DNA from: Venturia oleaginea | Lineage: Eukaryota > Ascomycota > Dothideomycetes > Venturiales > Venturiaceae | Assembly: GCA_013176395.1 (NCBI GenBank) | Contig: JABMLP010000013.1 | Location: 558,001-622,000 of the forward strand | Length of the DNA: 64,000 nucleotides | Reading direction: 5' to 3' | Shown: positions 53,602 through 64,000 of the stretch, in pieces | Position numbering within the stretch: position 1 is the stretch's first letter | How the letters are laid out: each line of letters begins with the position of its first letter | Program-made: the position numbers and the translations under genes | Notes under the pieces: generated by a model | Seen by the model: only the letters and a program-made list of their open reading frames with translations | What the model was told of the DNA's origin: nothing | Databases searched by the model: none

Positions 53602-55521
53602 CTAATTCCCAGCCATAGCCTCAGCGGCCGCCCTTCCCACAGCCCCAGCAAGTTCCGAAAAGAAAACGCCCTTGAAAATTGCCTCCCCATATTCAGCACT
53701 CCAAGCCCCAGCACCCACCAATCTCTCTCTCCATCTCTTCTGCTGTCCCTGGCTCAACTCCTCCCACCTCTTCAAATTCACATCTTGTGCCAGGGCAGCC
53801 TCACCTCCACCAGCAGGCAAGACTTCATGGCTAATATCCGTGCCATCAACACCAGCAGAAAGGATGATGGCCTTTTGCTCTGCAGCCGGGAGTGTATCGG
53901 CGTGAGATTTATGGTGGGAGTGGAGAAGGTCGAGGATATAGTGTCCTGGTTTCGTGTCGGCGATTGCTTCTTCGGCCTTGTGGATGCGGCGAGTGATGGG
54001 TGAGGATATGTCCTTGCCGTACTGATGGTAAGAGTCCCATGCATTTTGCATGCTGCTGGGAAGGAGTTGTATGGATGCGCCCTCGGGCTGTGACTGGATG
54101 TATGATTGGAACAGTAAGAGCGAGACTATGAGCACGAAGCTTAAGATGAGGATGCTACTTCCATTGTCGGATATGCTGGGCGCTCGAGATGATTTAGTGA
54201 GGATATAACGAGAGGATCGTTTCTGTGGTTCCGAGGGACGGAGAGGAAGACTGTCGAGGATGAGGTCATTGGAGAGGGATATACTGGCGAGACGAAGGTA
54301 TTGTGGGCCTGGTGTTTTCTTGTCTATTTCTGGTGTATTGGCAGGGGAATGGGGTGAGTGAAATGGTGAGAGAACGACTTTCTTCATGGAGTTGGTGTGA
54401 GTTCCGCTGAGGTCTTTGAAGGTGCGGAACTGTTTTGTCAATCCTCCCCCTGGTCCAAGATAGTCTATAGTTAGAACGGATATGTCAAATTGCTGGGCAG
54501 CTACGGCAATGGCTATTTGACGGGCACCAGTCGTGGCATCAGCGTCGAGAGCGCACACGTCCATACTAACACACGATCCCATACTCTTTGATAGTCTCTT
54601 CCGCAGCACGATTTGGCCTGGTCCACCCGTTGGAAATATGCGCAAGATTTGGAGCTCGGATTGGCTGCCAATGACGGTGAGGAGAAGAATGTATTCGGGA
54701 GTGAGGAAACGTAGGCATTTGATATTCGCGCGAGCTTTTTTTTGAGAAGCGTCTGGGAAAGGTGCCGAGTATTGACATGCTGGATCTTGCAGTGGTGTTT
54801 TCGGTCTGCGCGTGGAGAAATCGTAGGAGAGGGTAGTCAGGAAGACCTCACTCTTTGTGCTGTAAGCTACGAGGAAGGTACCATCGTCTTGCTCAATGAT
54901 ATCTACATCGTTTGCTTCGGCGTTCTTTATTGGTTGTGTACGTTGTATGACATCCGAGCTGGTAGGTGCAGCATTCGTGGCATCAAATATGACAATTTCG
55001 CTTTCCTGTGCCAGACTATTCGCGATAGCACCTATTCTCCTGTTGCCTGTTGGCCTCTTGAGTGCCGGAGACAAACGCAGTATCCTCTGGTACGGTTCGC
55101 CGGTAGGAGCGCAATATGATGGCGCAAACAGTTGACTTTGTCCTACTGGCTGGATGGTGGTGGATGTGGTATTCTTCTCTTTCGTCCTTGGCGCATAATT
55201 AATCTTGAAGGACCTGAAATGTTCATTCTTGCCCTTCGCCCTGTCTGCCTTGACCGAGTTGATTCCGGCAAACACGTATAATCCTTCCTTCGTCGCAAGG
55301 GCTCCAAGCGACACAGGGGAGTCGGCGTTGGTATCGATCTCGGTAACCTTTTCTATTGCGCCGCGCGACGAGATATCCAGAAGAGTTAGTTTGTTTGGGA
55401 CCTCCCTCTGCCCTTCTCCTCCTCCTCCGCCGACGAGCAGGTAGCCGCGATTATAGGGATCGAATTCAAGGGCCCATGGCGGATATTGGAGGTCGAATTT
55501 GGTGAAGGCGACCTGGGCCAT
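53602..55521 (-). CDS. SEC12: Sec12-like Sar1 guanine-nucleotide exchange factor
   Basis: ER membrane protein that loads GTP onto Sar1 to start COPII coat assembly. Intronless, 639 residues. The N-terminal cytosolic seven-blade beta-propeller (about 1-450) starts VAFTKFDLQYPPWALEFDP, with the glycine-rich loop YLLVGGGGGEGQREVPNKL, the likely K-loop region, and later blades such as IKCLRFLTPEYILLLT. One TM (SSILILSFVLIVSLLLFQSY, about 455-477) is followed by a roughly 160-residue lumenal tail. The order (propeller, TM, lumenal tail) fits Sec12. The start ATG is immediately preceded by the 14-bp minisatellite. Confidence 0.88.
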   Translation of the reverse strand: MAQVAFTKFDLQYPPWALEFDPYNRGYLLVGGGGGEGQREVPNKLTLLDISSRGAIEKVTEIDTNADSPVSLGALATKEGLYVFAGINSVKADRAKGKNEHFRSFKINYAPRTKEKNTTSTTIQPVGQSQLFAPSYCAPTGEPYQRILRLSPALKRPTGNRRIGAIANSLAQESEIVIFDATNAAPTSSDVIQRTQPIKNAEANDVDIIEQDDGTFLVAYSTKSEVFLTTLSYDFSTRRPKTPLQDPACQYSAPFPDASQKKARANIKCLRFLTPEYILLLTVIGSQSELQILRIFPTGGPGQIVLRKRLSKSMGSCVSMDVCALDADATTGARQIAIAVAAQQFDISVLTIDYLGPGGGLTKQFRTFKDLSGTHTNSMKKVVLSPFHSPHSPANTPEIDKKTPGPQYLRLASISLSNDLILDSLPLRPSEPQKRSSRYILTKSSRAPSISDNGSSILILSFVLIVSLLLFQSYIQSQPEGASIQLLPSSMQNAWDSYHQYGKDISSPITRRIHKAEEAIADTKPGHYILDLLHSHHKSHADTLPAAEQKAIILSAGVDGTDISHEVLPAGGGEAALAQDVNLKRWEELSQGQQKRWRERLVGAGAWSAEYGEAIFKGVFFSELAGAVGRAAAEAMAGN

Positions 55522-55634
55522 GGTGGGTGGTGAATGGTGGGTGGTGAATGGTGGGTGGTGAATGGTGGGTGGTGAATGGTGGGTGGTGAATGGTGGGTGG
55601 TGAATGGTGGATGGTGAATGGTGGGTAGTGAATG
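55522..55634. repeat. 14-bp minisatellite abutting the SEC12 start codon
   Basis: About eight copies of GGTGGGTGGTGAAT (ATTCACCACCCACC on the coding strand) begin one base after the SEC12 ATG, so the repeat forms the immediate 5' leader. The last copies drift (GGTGGATGG, GGTGGGTAGTG). No coding role. Confidence 0.95.
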
Positions 55635-55976
55635 GTAGGAGGTGGAGATGTTAGGATACTCTGTTGTCAGAGTATCTTGATTGGATCGTGCATCTCAGTG
55701 AAATGGCATCGTGGACAATTCCCATCTTGTTTTTTTGTTTTGGGACATGACGTTGCAACATCGTCCCTGCAACGTGGTCACATGCAACTACCATGAACAA
55801 GACAGGAAAATCATTCATGCGACATAATATACTGCCAACTGCTTTCATTGCTACTACATGTCTAGCACATTGGCAAGAATGCGTGCTACTGTCTATGCTA
55901 TGTAGAAATTATGTCCCTTATCTGACCCCCTAATACGGTAATTCTCACACCAACAACAGATCCTGTCTAATACTGC
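55635..55976. other. Intergenic, SEC12 promoter and histidine-kinase 3' flank
   Basis: About 340 bp. No gene recognised. Confidence 0.6.
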
Positions 55977-58900
55977 TCATGAAAGTGAGGTTCCCTCTAA
56001 TCTTAAAAGCAAACTATCAATTCGAGCCATCAGCTCCATCACACTGAACGGCTTGGAGACAACATCATCCTACCTTTTCGTCAGTCCCAGCGTCTTTCAA
56101 ATGTAGTAGATCATTACTCACCATTCCCGCTGCTATAGCCTCATCAATCTGCGTCGCCCTAGCATTTGCCGTCGTTCCAATGATTGGAATATGAGCACGA
56201 ATTGAGCCATCGCCTTGCAACTCCCGAATCCGTTCCACGCAGGTGACTCCATCCATGACTGGCATTTCCCAATCCATGAGTATCACTGTCAGTTCTTTGT
56301 CATTTGTCGTCGCAGCAGTCCAGTGCTTTGTTAATTCAAGGTGGGTCAGGGCTTCTACGCCATGATTCGCCACGTCGACGATTGCACCTAGTTTTCGAAG
56401 CTGCTTAGCTAGTACTCTTTGGTTGACCAGGTTGTCTGGCTTTATTAGCTGATGTATCGTGGAAAGAACTATTGACCCTACCTTCAACCACGAGGATATG
56501 GATAACATCAGGTTTGTCGTCCTCCAATTCCTGAGCCTCTTTGTGACAAGGAGGGAAGCTTGCTGGTGTTGTCGCTCGTCTGAATGGTGCCTTGGGCAAT
56601 TTCAAGGGGTATTGCGGGTCAAGGCCCTTACCAACATGCGAGGTGGGAGGTCGATTTGTGCTTCGCCGTGCCTTGACATAAAAGGAGAACATGCTCCCTT
56701 TTCCAGGTTCGCTTGCAAAGCCGATTGCACCTCCTTGCAGTTCTGCAAGCCTTCTCGATATAAACAAGCCCAGCCCATTACCTAACGTCGATTGTTCATG
56801 TTAGATCCGTACTTCTCTTTTACCAGGACTGCCTAGAGGTTCGATTCTAACATGGAGATAACAGTAATATATGTTAAAGAATAGGGATACTCACCTCCGT
56901 ACCGAATATGGGTTTTGGGACTTGCTTGGGAGAAGCGGTTGAAAAGCAGATCCTTTTCATGGAGACTCAGCCCGCGTCCGGTGTCTTCAACCGTGATGAT
57001 TATCCACACAATGTCACCATCTCCCCAGCTCTGTCCACTGGTGGTGTCATACTGCCTCAGGCTGCTCTGGAAATAAGTGACACCGTGCAAATTTGGTATG
57101 GGTTCTGTCGTGGAGGCATCAATGCTGGTTTTGATACGCCGTTCTTGCTCAAATCTGGTGAACTTTATAGCATTTGTGATGAGATCTAGAGGAATGTCAG
57201 TACTCGTCTAGGTAGGTCCCCCTTCAACGGGAATAGAGTTACATACTGATAAAAATCTAGACCCGTCCTGTTAGCATCAGACGACTCTATAACAGATTAA
57301 GCTCTTACCTGAACGACTCGGGTGGGATCGAAAAGAACCCAGCTGACCGCGTTGTCATGATATCCTTGCTCCACAATAAGATCTCCGACCTGAACCTTGG
57401 CTTCCCTATCCTCAGCCTCGAACATCTTGAGAGCGTGGTAAATTTCAATCGAGGGTTGCACGTCTACTGGGGTGACGACCAGTAAACCACTCTCTAGCTG
57501 AAATATGGTGGGCACGACCGTCTCTAGAGCGCTTGCCATGGCTACACTAACCTTAGACATTGTTAGGACATCGTCCACGATTCGTCGTTGGTGATTGGCA
57601 CATTGCAAAATAGTTTGAGCAGAGTCGCGAGCAATATCAAGCAGGCCCTTGCGCTCCGCTGGAATCTCTTCTTTCCTTTCATAGGTAGTGTAGATCTGAT
57701 TGGCAGTCTCAAGCAGGGCATCTGCACAATGAATAATAGCGCTCAAGGGGTTTCGCATCTATGTCATGCCGTTAGCATTCTCCGAGACACGATTGGACGA
57801 TCATGTCATTTGGTGGCCGCAAAGAAGGCGGCCGTCTCATGTTTGTTTGCTTTTCTGGCGACCGGAAGAGCTGCTCTCAGGCATCTAGCGATTTGTAGCA
57901 GCTAAATGCTCCAAGTCTGAAAGTAACATTGCCGGAAAAGGCTTGTTTCAAGTGGCCGAACAGTGAAATTGGTTCCCTAGGTTCAGTTCAAAGAATTAAA
58001 TGGACTACAAGATGTACCTCATGAGATGTGGTATCGATGAAATTCTCTAGGGCCTTCGCATGTGCCGAAGCATCTTCAGTGTGGCGCCTTTGAATATGCT
58101 GAGCAAATTTCCGACGGGAGATATCTGTCACGACACCAATTACCTCTGCGTTTGTTTTGTTAGCAATCCTCCGCAACATAGCTTTCGCCCTCCTACCTTT
58201 TAGAGACCCATCCTCAGCCAGTTCAAGATAAGCAGATATCAGAATCCACATTTTATGCTCCTCGGAATCGCTCGCCTCAAAGGATTCTTCTCGACCTGAG
58301 TCGAAGGCTCTTCTAAGTCGGAGCTCGAAGCTTATGGGTGTCAATTCTTTGGAGAGCATCATCCACGCATGTTCGCATGGTTTCAGATCCTCCTCCACCA
58401 ACATGGGCCATGCGTGCTGTATTAAATGTTCGTCCTTCGCGATATGGAAAATGTCAAACCATCTTTCGTTCCGGTAAGTATACTCATCGTCAGGCTGTGC
58501 CGCAAATATTCCAACGTGGGCTCTTGAAGCAATCTTTTCGAACCGTTGCTCTTGTGATTCTAAGCGTTTTTCATGAGCCCACAACCTTGTGGAAAACTCC
58601 TCTCTGACCTCTTCAAGGAGTACAACGCTGCAACAAGCAGTGGCGAGCAGTCTACTTGTCGCCTTTATAAAGTTTTTGAAGCCTTCGTCGAAAGGGTGTC
58701 GTGGGTTGAGCCCAAGCACAAAGAAGCCCAAAATCTTATTCGAGCCGGTAGGACCTACCATTGGCATCAGCCTTCCATTTTCGCGATATCTTCCTTGGCT
58801 TCGACGAATTTCGCCTGCTATATTATGACTTACTTATGGTAGCAATGGCGACAGACTTTACAGGCTCATAGAATCCTGCCACCCTACCGTCCTTCCCGAT

Positions 58901-60230
58901 GATGGGGAAAAATTTGAGGCTGAAATAAGCTGAGAAGAAGATGTCAGTGAAACCCTGGTTTGAAAAGAAAATATGGATACCGTACCCTCCTCGACTGCAC
59001 CATTCCTACGGAGAAATAGAGGCTCATCTTCGATATATATAGATTGGCCCGTCCTTTTCATTTGGTTGAACAAAGGGAGGATCTGGGTTGTCAGTCATTC
59101 AAACCAGACAAAATGAGCAAGTCCATGTTTTAGAAAGACTGAGGAAAGAGCGAAGGACCTGATTATATCAAATATCGCTGAGCTATAACCTCCTAAGTGT
59201 AGTCGACCGACATCCAGGAGCCTGACATGCTCAAAAGTGGACGTCAAATCTTGCCTTTTGTGCTTGTGAATATGCTCAAGAGTTTCTGTTCTCTTCGTAC
59301 AGTTTTCGATCCTTTAGAGTGAATTTTTGCGAAAGAAACGGGGTCGACACCTACATGATCGGTATAGTCTTTGAGCGCCGTAAAGCAACTGTGCCCTATA
59401 CACGGATGTAGTCCTTCGATAAGCCTTGAGTACTTCTAGTTGTAGACCATCGTCCCCTCTGATCCCCAGAACATAACAGCGGCATGCAAGTCTGCCATGA
59501 CGAGATTAGCGGCGGCTCTCAGCTCAACGTCCCAATTATCCATAGGACCCAAAGAGGTGTTTTCCCAATCCACGTTTCGTGCGTATTTAATGTGATCTGA
59601 TAGATTGTCTGGCTCTGCCTGAGTCCAGTCATGATTGACCAATCGCCCTTTGACCTCCTCATGCTTGAAGAGGGTGGCCGGATCGAGAGATGACACCCTC
59701 TCCAAGCAATTAGGTTCTTTTACATAGTCATCTTCATAATTATCAGCGATTAAGATCTCGTTCTTTTCGCTGCATTGATCGGACCAGAGGCTGTTGATCG
59801 TTGTGCCACTGACGATTCTGTAAGGATGGGTTCTATGTTGCAGGGTGTATGCCGTCCAGAGGAATTCCTTGAACATGAAAGGTGACAGATTCCTCTGGCT
59901 GCTGTCCACCACCCATCTTCTGAAGGCAGCGTAAGACGACTGAATTTTGAGTTTTTCAGCAAAATTTCCAGAGATGTCGTCTAACAAGGCTGCTTGTTCG
60001 ACCAAGGCAGGATTGGAGTAAGTGATTCGTAACTGGTCACGGCCGACTGTGGTTTTTGCTTGAGTGGTGATGTCCAATCCACTACGAATGTGGGCCGCGG
60101 GTCAACTCGGAGACTTTCCTCAAGACTGAGCTTTGACAAAGCATCCTTTGTCAAGTTTCGGCTTGAGAACAGCTCTTTAGTAGCTTTCGTGCCGTCCGAG
60201 TCATCCCTGAAGTGGGATTTCTTTTAACAC
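55977..60230 (-). pseudogene. Hybrid histidine kinase with damaged sensor half
   Basis: Downstream (C-terminal) half is intact and spliced normally: a PAS (WFDIFHIAKDEHLIQHAW), phospho-acceptor TTSHEMRNPLSAIIHCADAL, NLITNAIKFTRFEQERRI, VEDTGRGLSLHEKDLLFNRF, GNGLGLFISRRLAE, and a receiver with acceptor Asp in LMDWEMPVMDGVTC and VSKPFSV near the end. Introns here are short and in phase, including a 10-base exon near 57255. The N-terminal half is broken: DPRPTFVVDWTSPLK and ITYSNPALVEQAALL lie in different frames (break near 60020-60050); a TAG at 59436-59438 interrupts MVYN.KYSRLIEG; about 200 residues expected between SVAIATI (about 58840) and GSNKILGFFVLGLN (about 58750) appear missing; and no start codon fits. 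Several lesions suggest a pseudogene, although a shortened kinase from an internal start is conceivable. Confidence 0.7.
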
Positions 60231-60896
60231 TTTGCCGGGAAAGATTCATGGTTCGTTGAAGGAAATGCAGACGGCGATCCGGGTTATGTAGCCTTGGGCC
60301 TCGTTCTCTTGGTGTAGATTGGTGGCCAAAGATGGTGTGCAGTCGGTACTGGACTCATTCTCGTGCGGTGGAAAGGATGAGAAGTGATGATAGAGAAGAA
60401 ATGTTTGGTTGAGAAGCACGTTGCATCTTTAGTCACTGTCCTAGACCCCTTCAGAGCGCCCGCTATTGGCGTCATCTCTATCTCTGGCCAGATTCAGAGG
60501 GCAAGCCGATCACTCCATCCGATCGCCCCTCAATTTGGAGACGTTGCTCATCAATGGGATTTGCTGTGCACTGTGGAGAGGAGGAAAAATCGGGTGAAGG
60601 TGACTGAAGCCACAGCAAAGCAGGTGTAGTTGCAGCAGCCGTGAGGAACGTTGGATGTCTCTGGGCAATGTGGTGGCGCTGATGGTCCTTGCTAGTGTGC
60701 TCCATTCTGTCTTACTGACTAACGGGCGACGTAAATAAGTCACGTGAGCAAAAACATACTGATCAGTTAGGAGTGCATCGACGACACATCACCTCACACC
60801 TTTACTTCAGCGAACAACAAGTTTGGTAATTGATGTTATGTCTCCTTGTGGCTAGTCATACACTCTCCAAGGTTGGATGCCATAAAAAGGTCCATT
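60231..60896. other. Intergenic between the damaged kinase and CRY-DASH
   Basis: About 670 bp. No gene recognised; short frames only. Confidence 0.6.
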
Positions 60897-62987
60897 CTAC
60901 ACACTTTCAACCCTTGCTTCGTTCGCCCTGTCCATTTCCCCCATGCGCCAGCGGCCTCGACCTCGTCCTCGATCGCCACGAGGTGCCCCTCTTCCCCTAT
61001 ATCCACCTCTGCCTCGTGATCCATGGTTACTTTGAGCTCCACCCCTCGGCCTCCTGCCTATCGAGAACTGAATCCGAATGAGAGGATTTTCCACAAAATC
61101 CACCCCTCGCAGACCAAGTCTTTCCTTTTCAGAATCAGGGAGCTTCCAGGGCTGATAAAGTCCCAACAACTTTTCATTGTCGGGGTGATCGCCCTCATTG
61201 TGAACGCCAATATCCACGTTGCGGAGCTCGGAAACCCATCCTTTGATATACTCACCTTTCGGGTCGTAGTCTAGCGCCTGTTTGACCGGATTGAAAACCC
61301 GCCCCGTTCGCGGGTCGTTCCCAGCTCCAGCCACGTACTGCCAGTTGCCCCAATTGCTAGCTGCATCATAATCCACCAACATACATTCATACCATTCCGC
61401 GCCCAGTCTCCAGTCAACATTCATGTGTTTGGAAAGGAAGCTCGCCACGTTTTGTCGAACACGATTGCTGGCATAGCCCGTGAGATAAAGTTCACGTTGA
61501 CTGGCATCAATCAGCCCAATGCCAGTTCTACCAGACCGGAATCGTTCCAAAATGTTGCTAGCTGAGAGTGGATCCGAAGCAGCATCCCTGGGACCTCCTA
61601 GCTCTTTCCAGGACCTGTCTCTGCTACCTCGAAGACCGCCGAGGTAGAACAACTTCGTGCCGTATCTACGCTGAACAAGTCGGAAGTAGTCGCGCCAAAG
61701 CAGCTCAAAGCGAACACCTGCCGTACCCGCATTTTCTCCACGTCCAAAACCTGGGGCACTCTTCCAACGATGCAATCTGTCCTTACGTTCTGCTGGGGTG
61801 AGGATCGTTTTCGCCGGGTCAGAAGATGCTGATTCGCCATCTTCAAATAGGACCATCTCTGCGTGGATTTGACGGGAGGTAATACATCCAATTGCGAGGT
61901 AAGCTGATAATTTCGTGCTAAAATCGGCACCAATCAATCCATTGCGGGTATCTTTGTAGCTGCTCATGGCTCCGCTTGTGAAAAGGTAGTCTAGTCTTTT
62001 GAGGCCATGTGATTCGCCGCCTTGGAACGGATGAGCAGACGTAATGACTGATGCATCTTTGGAATCTGCTCTCGGCCACTCAGGAGGTTTGGAGAGGTCG
62101 CGAGAAAGGTCTAGAGGCCTGAGAATGTTTGAAATCACGTCGTCATACGTATCTGGCATCACAAACGGGTGTGATTGTGGCGGAATGGTTGAGGCTTCGG
62201 GAAGCGGTGGCAACCTACCCGGGGCTGGAAGTGGTGTACGTGGTTGCTCACGTAAAGGTTCCAAAGTTTTTCGGAAAGATGTAAAAATGTCGGACAAATC
62301 TTCAATTGACCTGAACGGGAGGTCGCGACTATTGGATGGTTAGTCGAAGTTTTGGATGATATTGGAGTCTAAATCTGGGACGGAAATGGAAAGACATGGT
62401 CCCATTCCTTGGTGGACTTACTCGTCAATGTAGTATTTCTCGTCATTGAACAAACGGAATTCAGATCCGTGCTCTTCAGTTACCGCTCGCACAAGTTGTT
62501 CATCAATCTTCTCTTCCGAGCCTTCATCAGAGGTCATCCACACTCCAACAATTTCAGCTTGGCGATTCGGACTCGGCTCATCCTTTCCCTTAGATGTAGA
62601 GAACTCATCGTAGGCATCCCTGAGAACATCGGCTATCCTTCCCGTTCTCAACAGAAGGTCACTATTGTTCTTCCTTAGGGATTCCTTGAGGTCCCATACA
62701 CTCTCAACCAGAAACTTGGCCCGGTGAGGCCCACACCTCCAGAAGCCAGCAACCTGGCTCCTGGCTTCTGGGTAGGGAGATTTTGGTGTTGCAGCAGCTT
62801 CTTGGGCCGGTGGGATGAAACCGCCTACTTCTACTTGTTGAGAGTTGAAGACGTAAATAGGAAGCAGGTGAGTGAAAGAGTTGGGCTGTGTTTTGTGGAT
62901 TTTTGAAATTTCGTGGAATATTGGATTATCGTGAAGGCGTAGATCTCGTCTCAGTAGGTATATGAGAATTCGAGGGGATGATGCCAT
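60897..62987 (-). CDS. CRY-DASH cryptochrome / single-strand photolyase
   Basis: FAD/MTHF blue-light flavoprotein that repairs CPD lesions in single-stranded DNA and may signal. Two exons (62987-62422, 62328-60897; 93-bp intron, GTAAGT to AATAG) encode 665 residues. The start is ATG at 62987, MASSPRILIYLLRRDLRLHD; a longer frame upstream has no ATG. The photolyase alpha/beta domain has FWRCGPHRAKFLVESVWDL. The FAD domain has LSAYLAIGCITSRQI, FELLWRDYFRLVQRRYG, the TGYASNRVRQNVASFL helix, WRLGAEWYECMLVDYDAASN, WQYVAGAGNDPR and FNPVKQALDYDP, and it ends near LLGLYQPWKLP. A glycine/arginine (RGG) tail (RGRGGYRGRGAPRGDRGRG) follows and could bind nucleic acid, as in other fungal DASH proteins. 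Confidence 0.94.
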
Positions 62988-63884
62988 GACGTTGAAACAA
63001 GGGACCGGAGTGACGGGACATGTAACAGTCGCGGGTGGATCGAGGACTGGAGTGTTGTATGCAGACAAGGAGTGAAAGGAAATTCTTTGAGATAGCTATG
63101 GAAGCAAGTGCAGGTGAGACAGGAAGGATTATGATCAGTAAAGGGTGGCGATAGCTGAAGAAACCACCTACGGCGTAGCGTAAATAGAGACCCGGAAGTC
63201 ATATTGATATGGAAGCAATGGCCATGTTAGTTGTTCGAAGACAGATCCTTGTGCCCTCTGGATCGATCCCAATCGGGAACGTAATGTCGCAGCGAGCCAT
63301 TCAAGCGGTCATGATGATTTCCTGTGCTAGCCTCGTTTTGAGCGGTGCCGGCGGGAACCTTCGTTTTGCTTGTTAATTTCGATCTTGGAAAGGAACCGAG
63401 CAGTCAGCGATCGCAGCCCCACGGAGAGAAGGCCTTGGTGCCTCACGCTGCGCTGGCGGCCGAGGCTAGAAGTACCGTAGTACCGCACGTCTGATGATAA
63501 GACTATGGGAGGCTGGCGTTTCTGCCGGCTATTTGTGCGTGCGCGTGTTGCAGTACTGTCGCTCCTCAGTCCTCACCCTCACACCCTCTCTCGCACACTG
63601 TCCTGAGTCCTCTGTCCTACCCATTCCAGCTGCACTCGGCCGACAGCAGCCACTGGCATGTCTAGCCGGCAACTGGGTACAGGCTCGCTTTTTTCTTCTT
63701 GGTGCCCAAAAGGACATGTTGAGTATGTAATTAATCTGGGAAATACAGATTATTCATGTTGAACATCCATATTTTCAATCCATAACTCGTCATAGTTGAT
63801 TGACCTTTTCCTTTTCCATCCATACATTTTTCATGGCCGGTACGCCAGTTCCAAAAGCCCCGCCCATCACAGTGATATGTAAAC
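62988..63884. other. Intergenic, CRY-DASH promoter and PGDH 3' flank
   Basis: About 900 bp; no gene recognised. No clean photoreceptor-response element was spotted by eye. Confidence 0.5.
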
Positions 63885-64000
63885 CTAATACAAAATTCGA
63901 GTCCTGATTCTCGCCTCCAAGCCTTCGAGTTTGTCCCATAGACCTTTCAAGTCTTCCACACCTACATCGCTGACATCTGCCATCAAATATGCAACCTCTC
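63885..64000 (-). CDS. 3-phosphoglycerate dehydrogenase, C-terminal end (partial)
   Basis: The stop TAG is at 63887-63885; 38 codons before it run off the window edge. They read EVAYLMADVSDVGVEDL, KGLWDKLEGLEA and RIRTRILY. The ending resembles the SerA-type terminus (ARLLY in E. coli) and the C-terminal ACT domain of fungal phosphoglycerate dehydrogenases, the first step of serine synthesis. Identification rests on a short tail, so it is moderate. The rest of the gene lies beyond 64000. Confidence 0.7.
   Translation of the reverse strand, partial: EVAYLMADVSDVGVEDLKGLWDKLEGLEARIRTRILY

Noticed and set aside
56820..56850. GGTTCGATTC, resembling a tRNA B box
   Set aside because: No A box or cloverleaf around it; it lies inside an intron of the histidine kinase relic.
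1..64000. CRISPR arrays, bacterial operons and rRNA genes
   Set aside because: None seen; tandem repeats here have no spacers, and all genes have eukaryotic structure.

Overview
The window is nuclear DNA of a filamentous ascomycete (Pezizomycotina). Support: genes with short introns (about 40-190 bp) carrying GTRNGY donors, CTRAY-type branch points and YAG acceptors; fungal-only families (fungal phytochrome, Zn2Cys6 regulator, RID-type DNA methyltransferase relic, Pho88/Snd3); and no prokaryotic operon structure. A plant-associated or environmental Dothideomycete-like fungus is my best guess, but the class is an inference.

Layout. 1-5.2 kb is accessory: LTR-like sequence with a 51-bp tandem array, a two-exon gene for a small secreted cysteine-rich (effector-like) protein, and a decayed RID-type cytosine methyltransferase. 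5.3-25.3 kb holds housekeeping genes: amidophosphoribosyltransferase, eRF1, prephenate dehydratase, an Ent3-like epsin and Nup53. It ends in a three-gene copper locus: Met/His-rich metalloreductase, divergent Ctr copper transporter, and an X325/Bim1-like copper protein with an N-terminal histidine. Between ADE4 and eRF1 lie a roughly 515-bp TTTGC microsatellite and a 209-bp fold-back element. 25.9-27.3 kb is a DDE transposon with 33-bp inverted repeats and one internal stop. 27.7-31.3 kb is a six-exon phytochrome hybrid histidine kinase. 31.7-39.7 kb mixes a small hypothetical gene, a broken DUF7580-like gene, an M24 peptidase, Pho88/Snd3 and a broken ankyrin gene. 39.8-44.9 kb holds a heat-shock factor and an in-frame fusion of homoserine kinase to AIR synthase. 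44.9-53.6 kb is gene-poor apart from a Zn2Cys6 regulator with an apparent one-base insertion in a G8 run and a possible cysteine-rich gene. 53.6-64 kb has Sec12, a damaged hybrid histidine kinase, a CRY-DASH photolyase/cryptochrome and the C-terminus of 3-phosphoglycerate dehydrogenase.

Themes. (1) The copper locus puts reduction (FRE), transport (CTR) and extracellular copper handling (Bim1-like) side by side. (2) A phytochrome and CRY-DASH are both present, plus a second, damaged histidine kinase. (3) Several accessory genes are decaying (RID, DUF7580, ankyrin, histidine kinase). The RID relic has lost its catalytic PPCQ, which would fit weak or absent repeat-induced point mutation and the well-preserved repeats nearby. 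(4) The homoserine kinase-AIR synthase fusion joins threonine and purine synthesis in one 709-residue chain. Exon models come from reading splice sites by eye. Most multi-exon models close to a multiple of three, which is good internal support.
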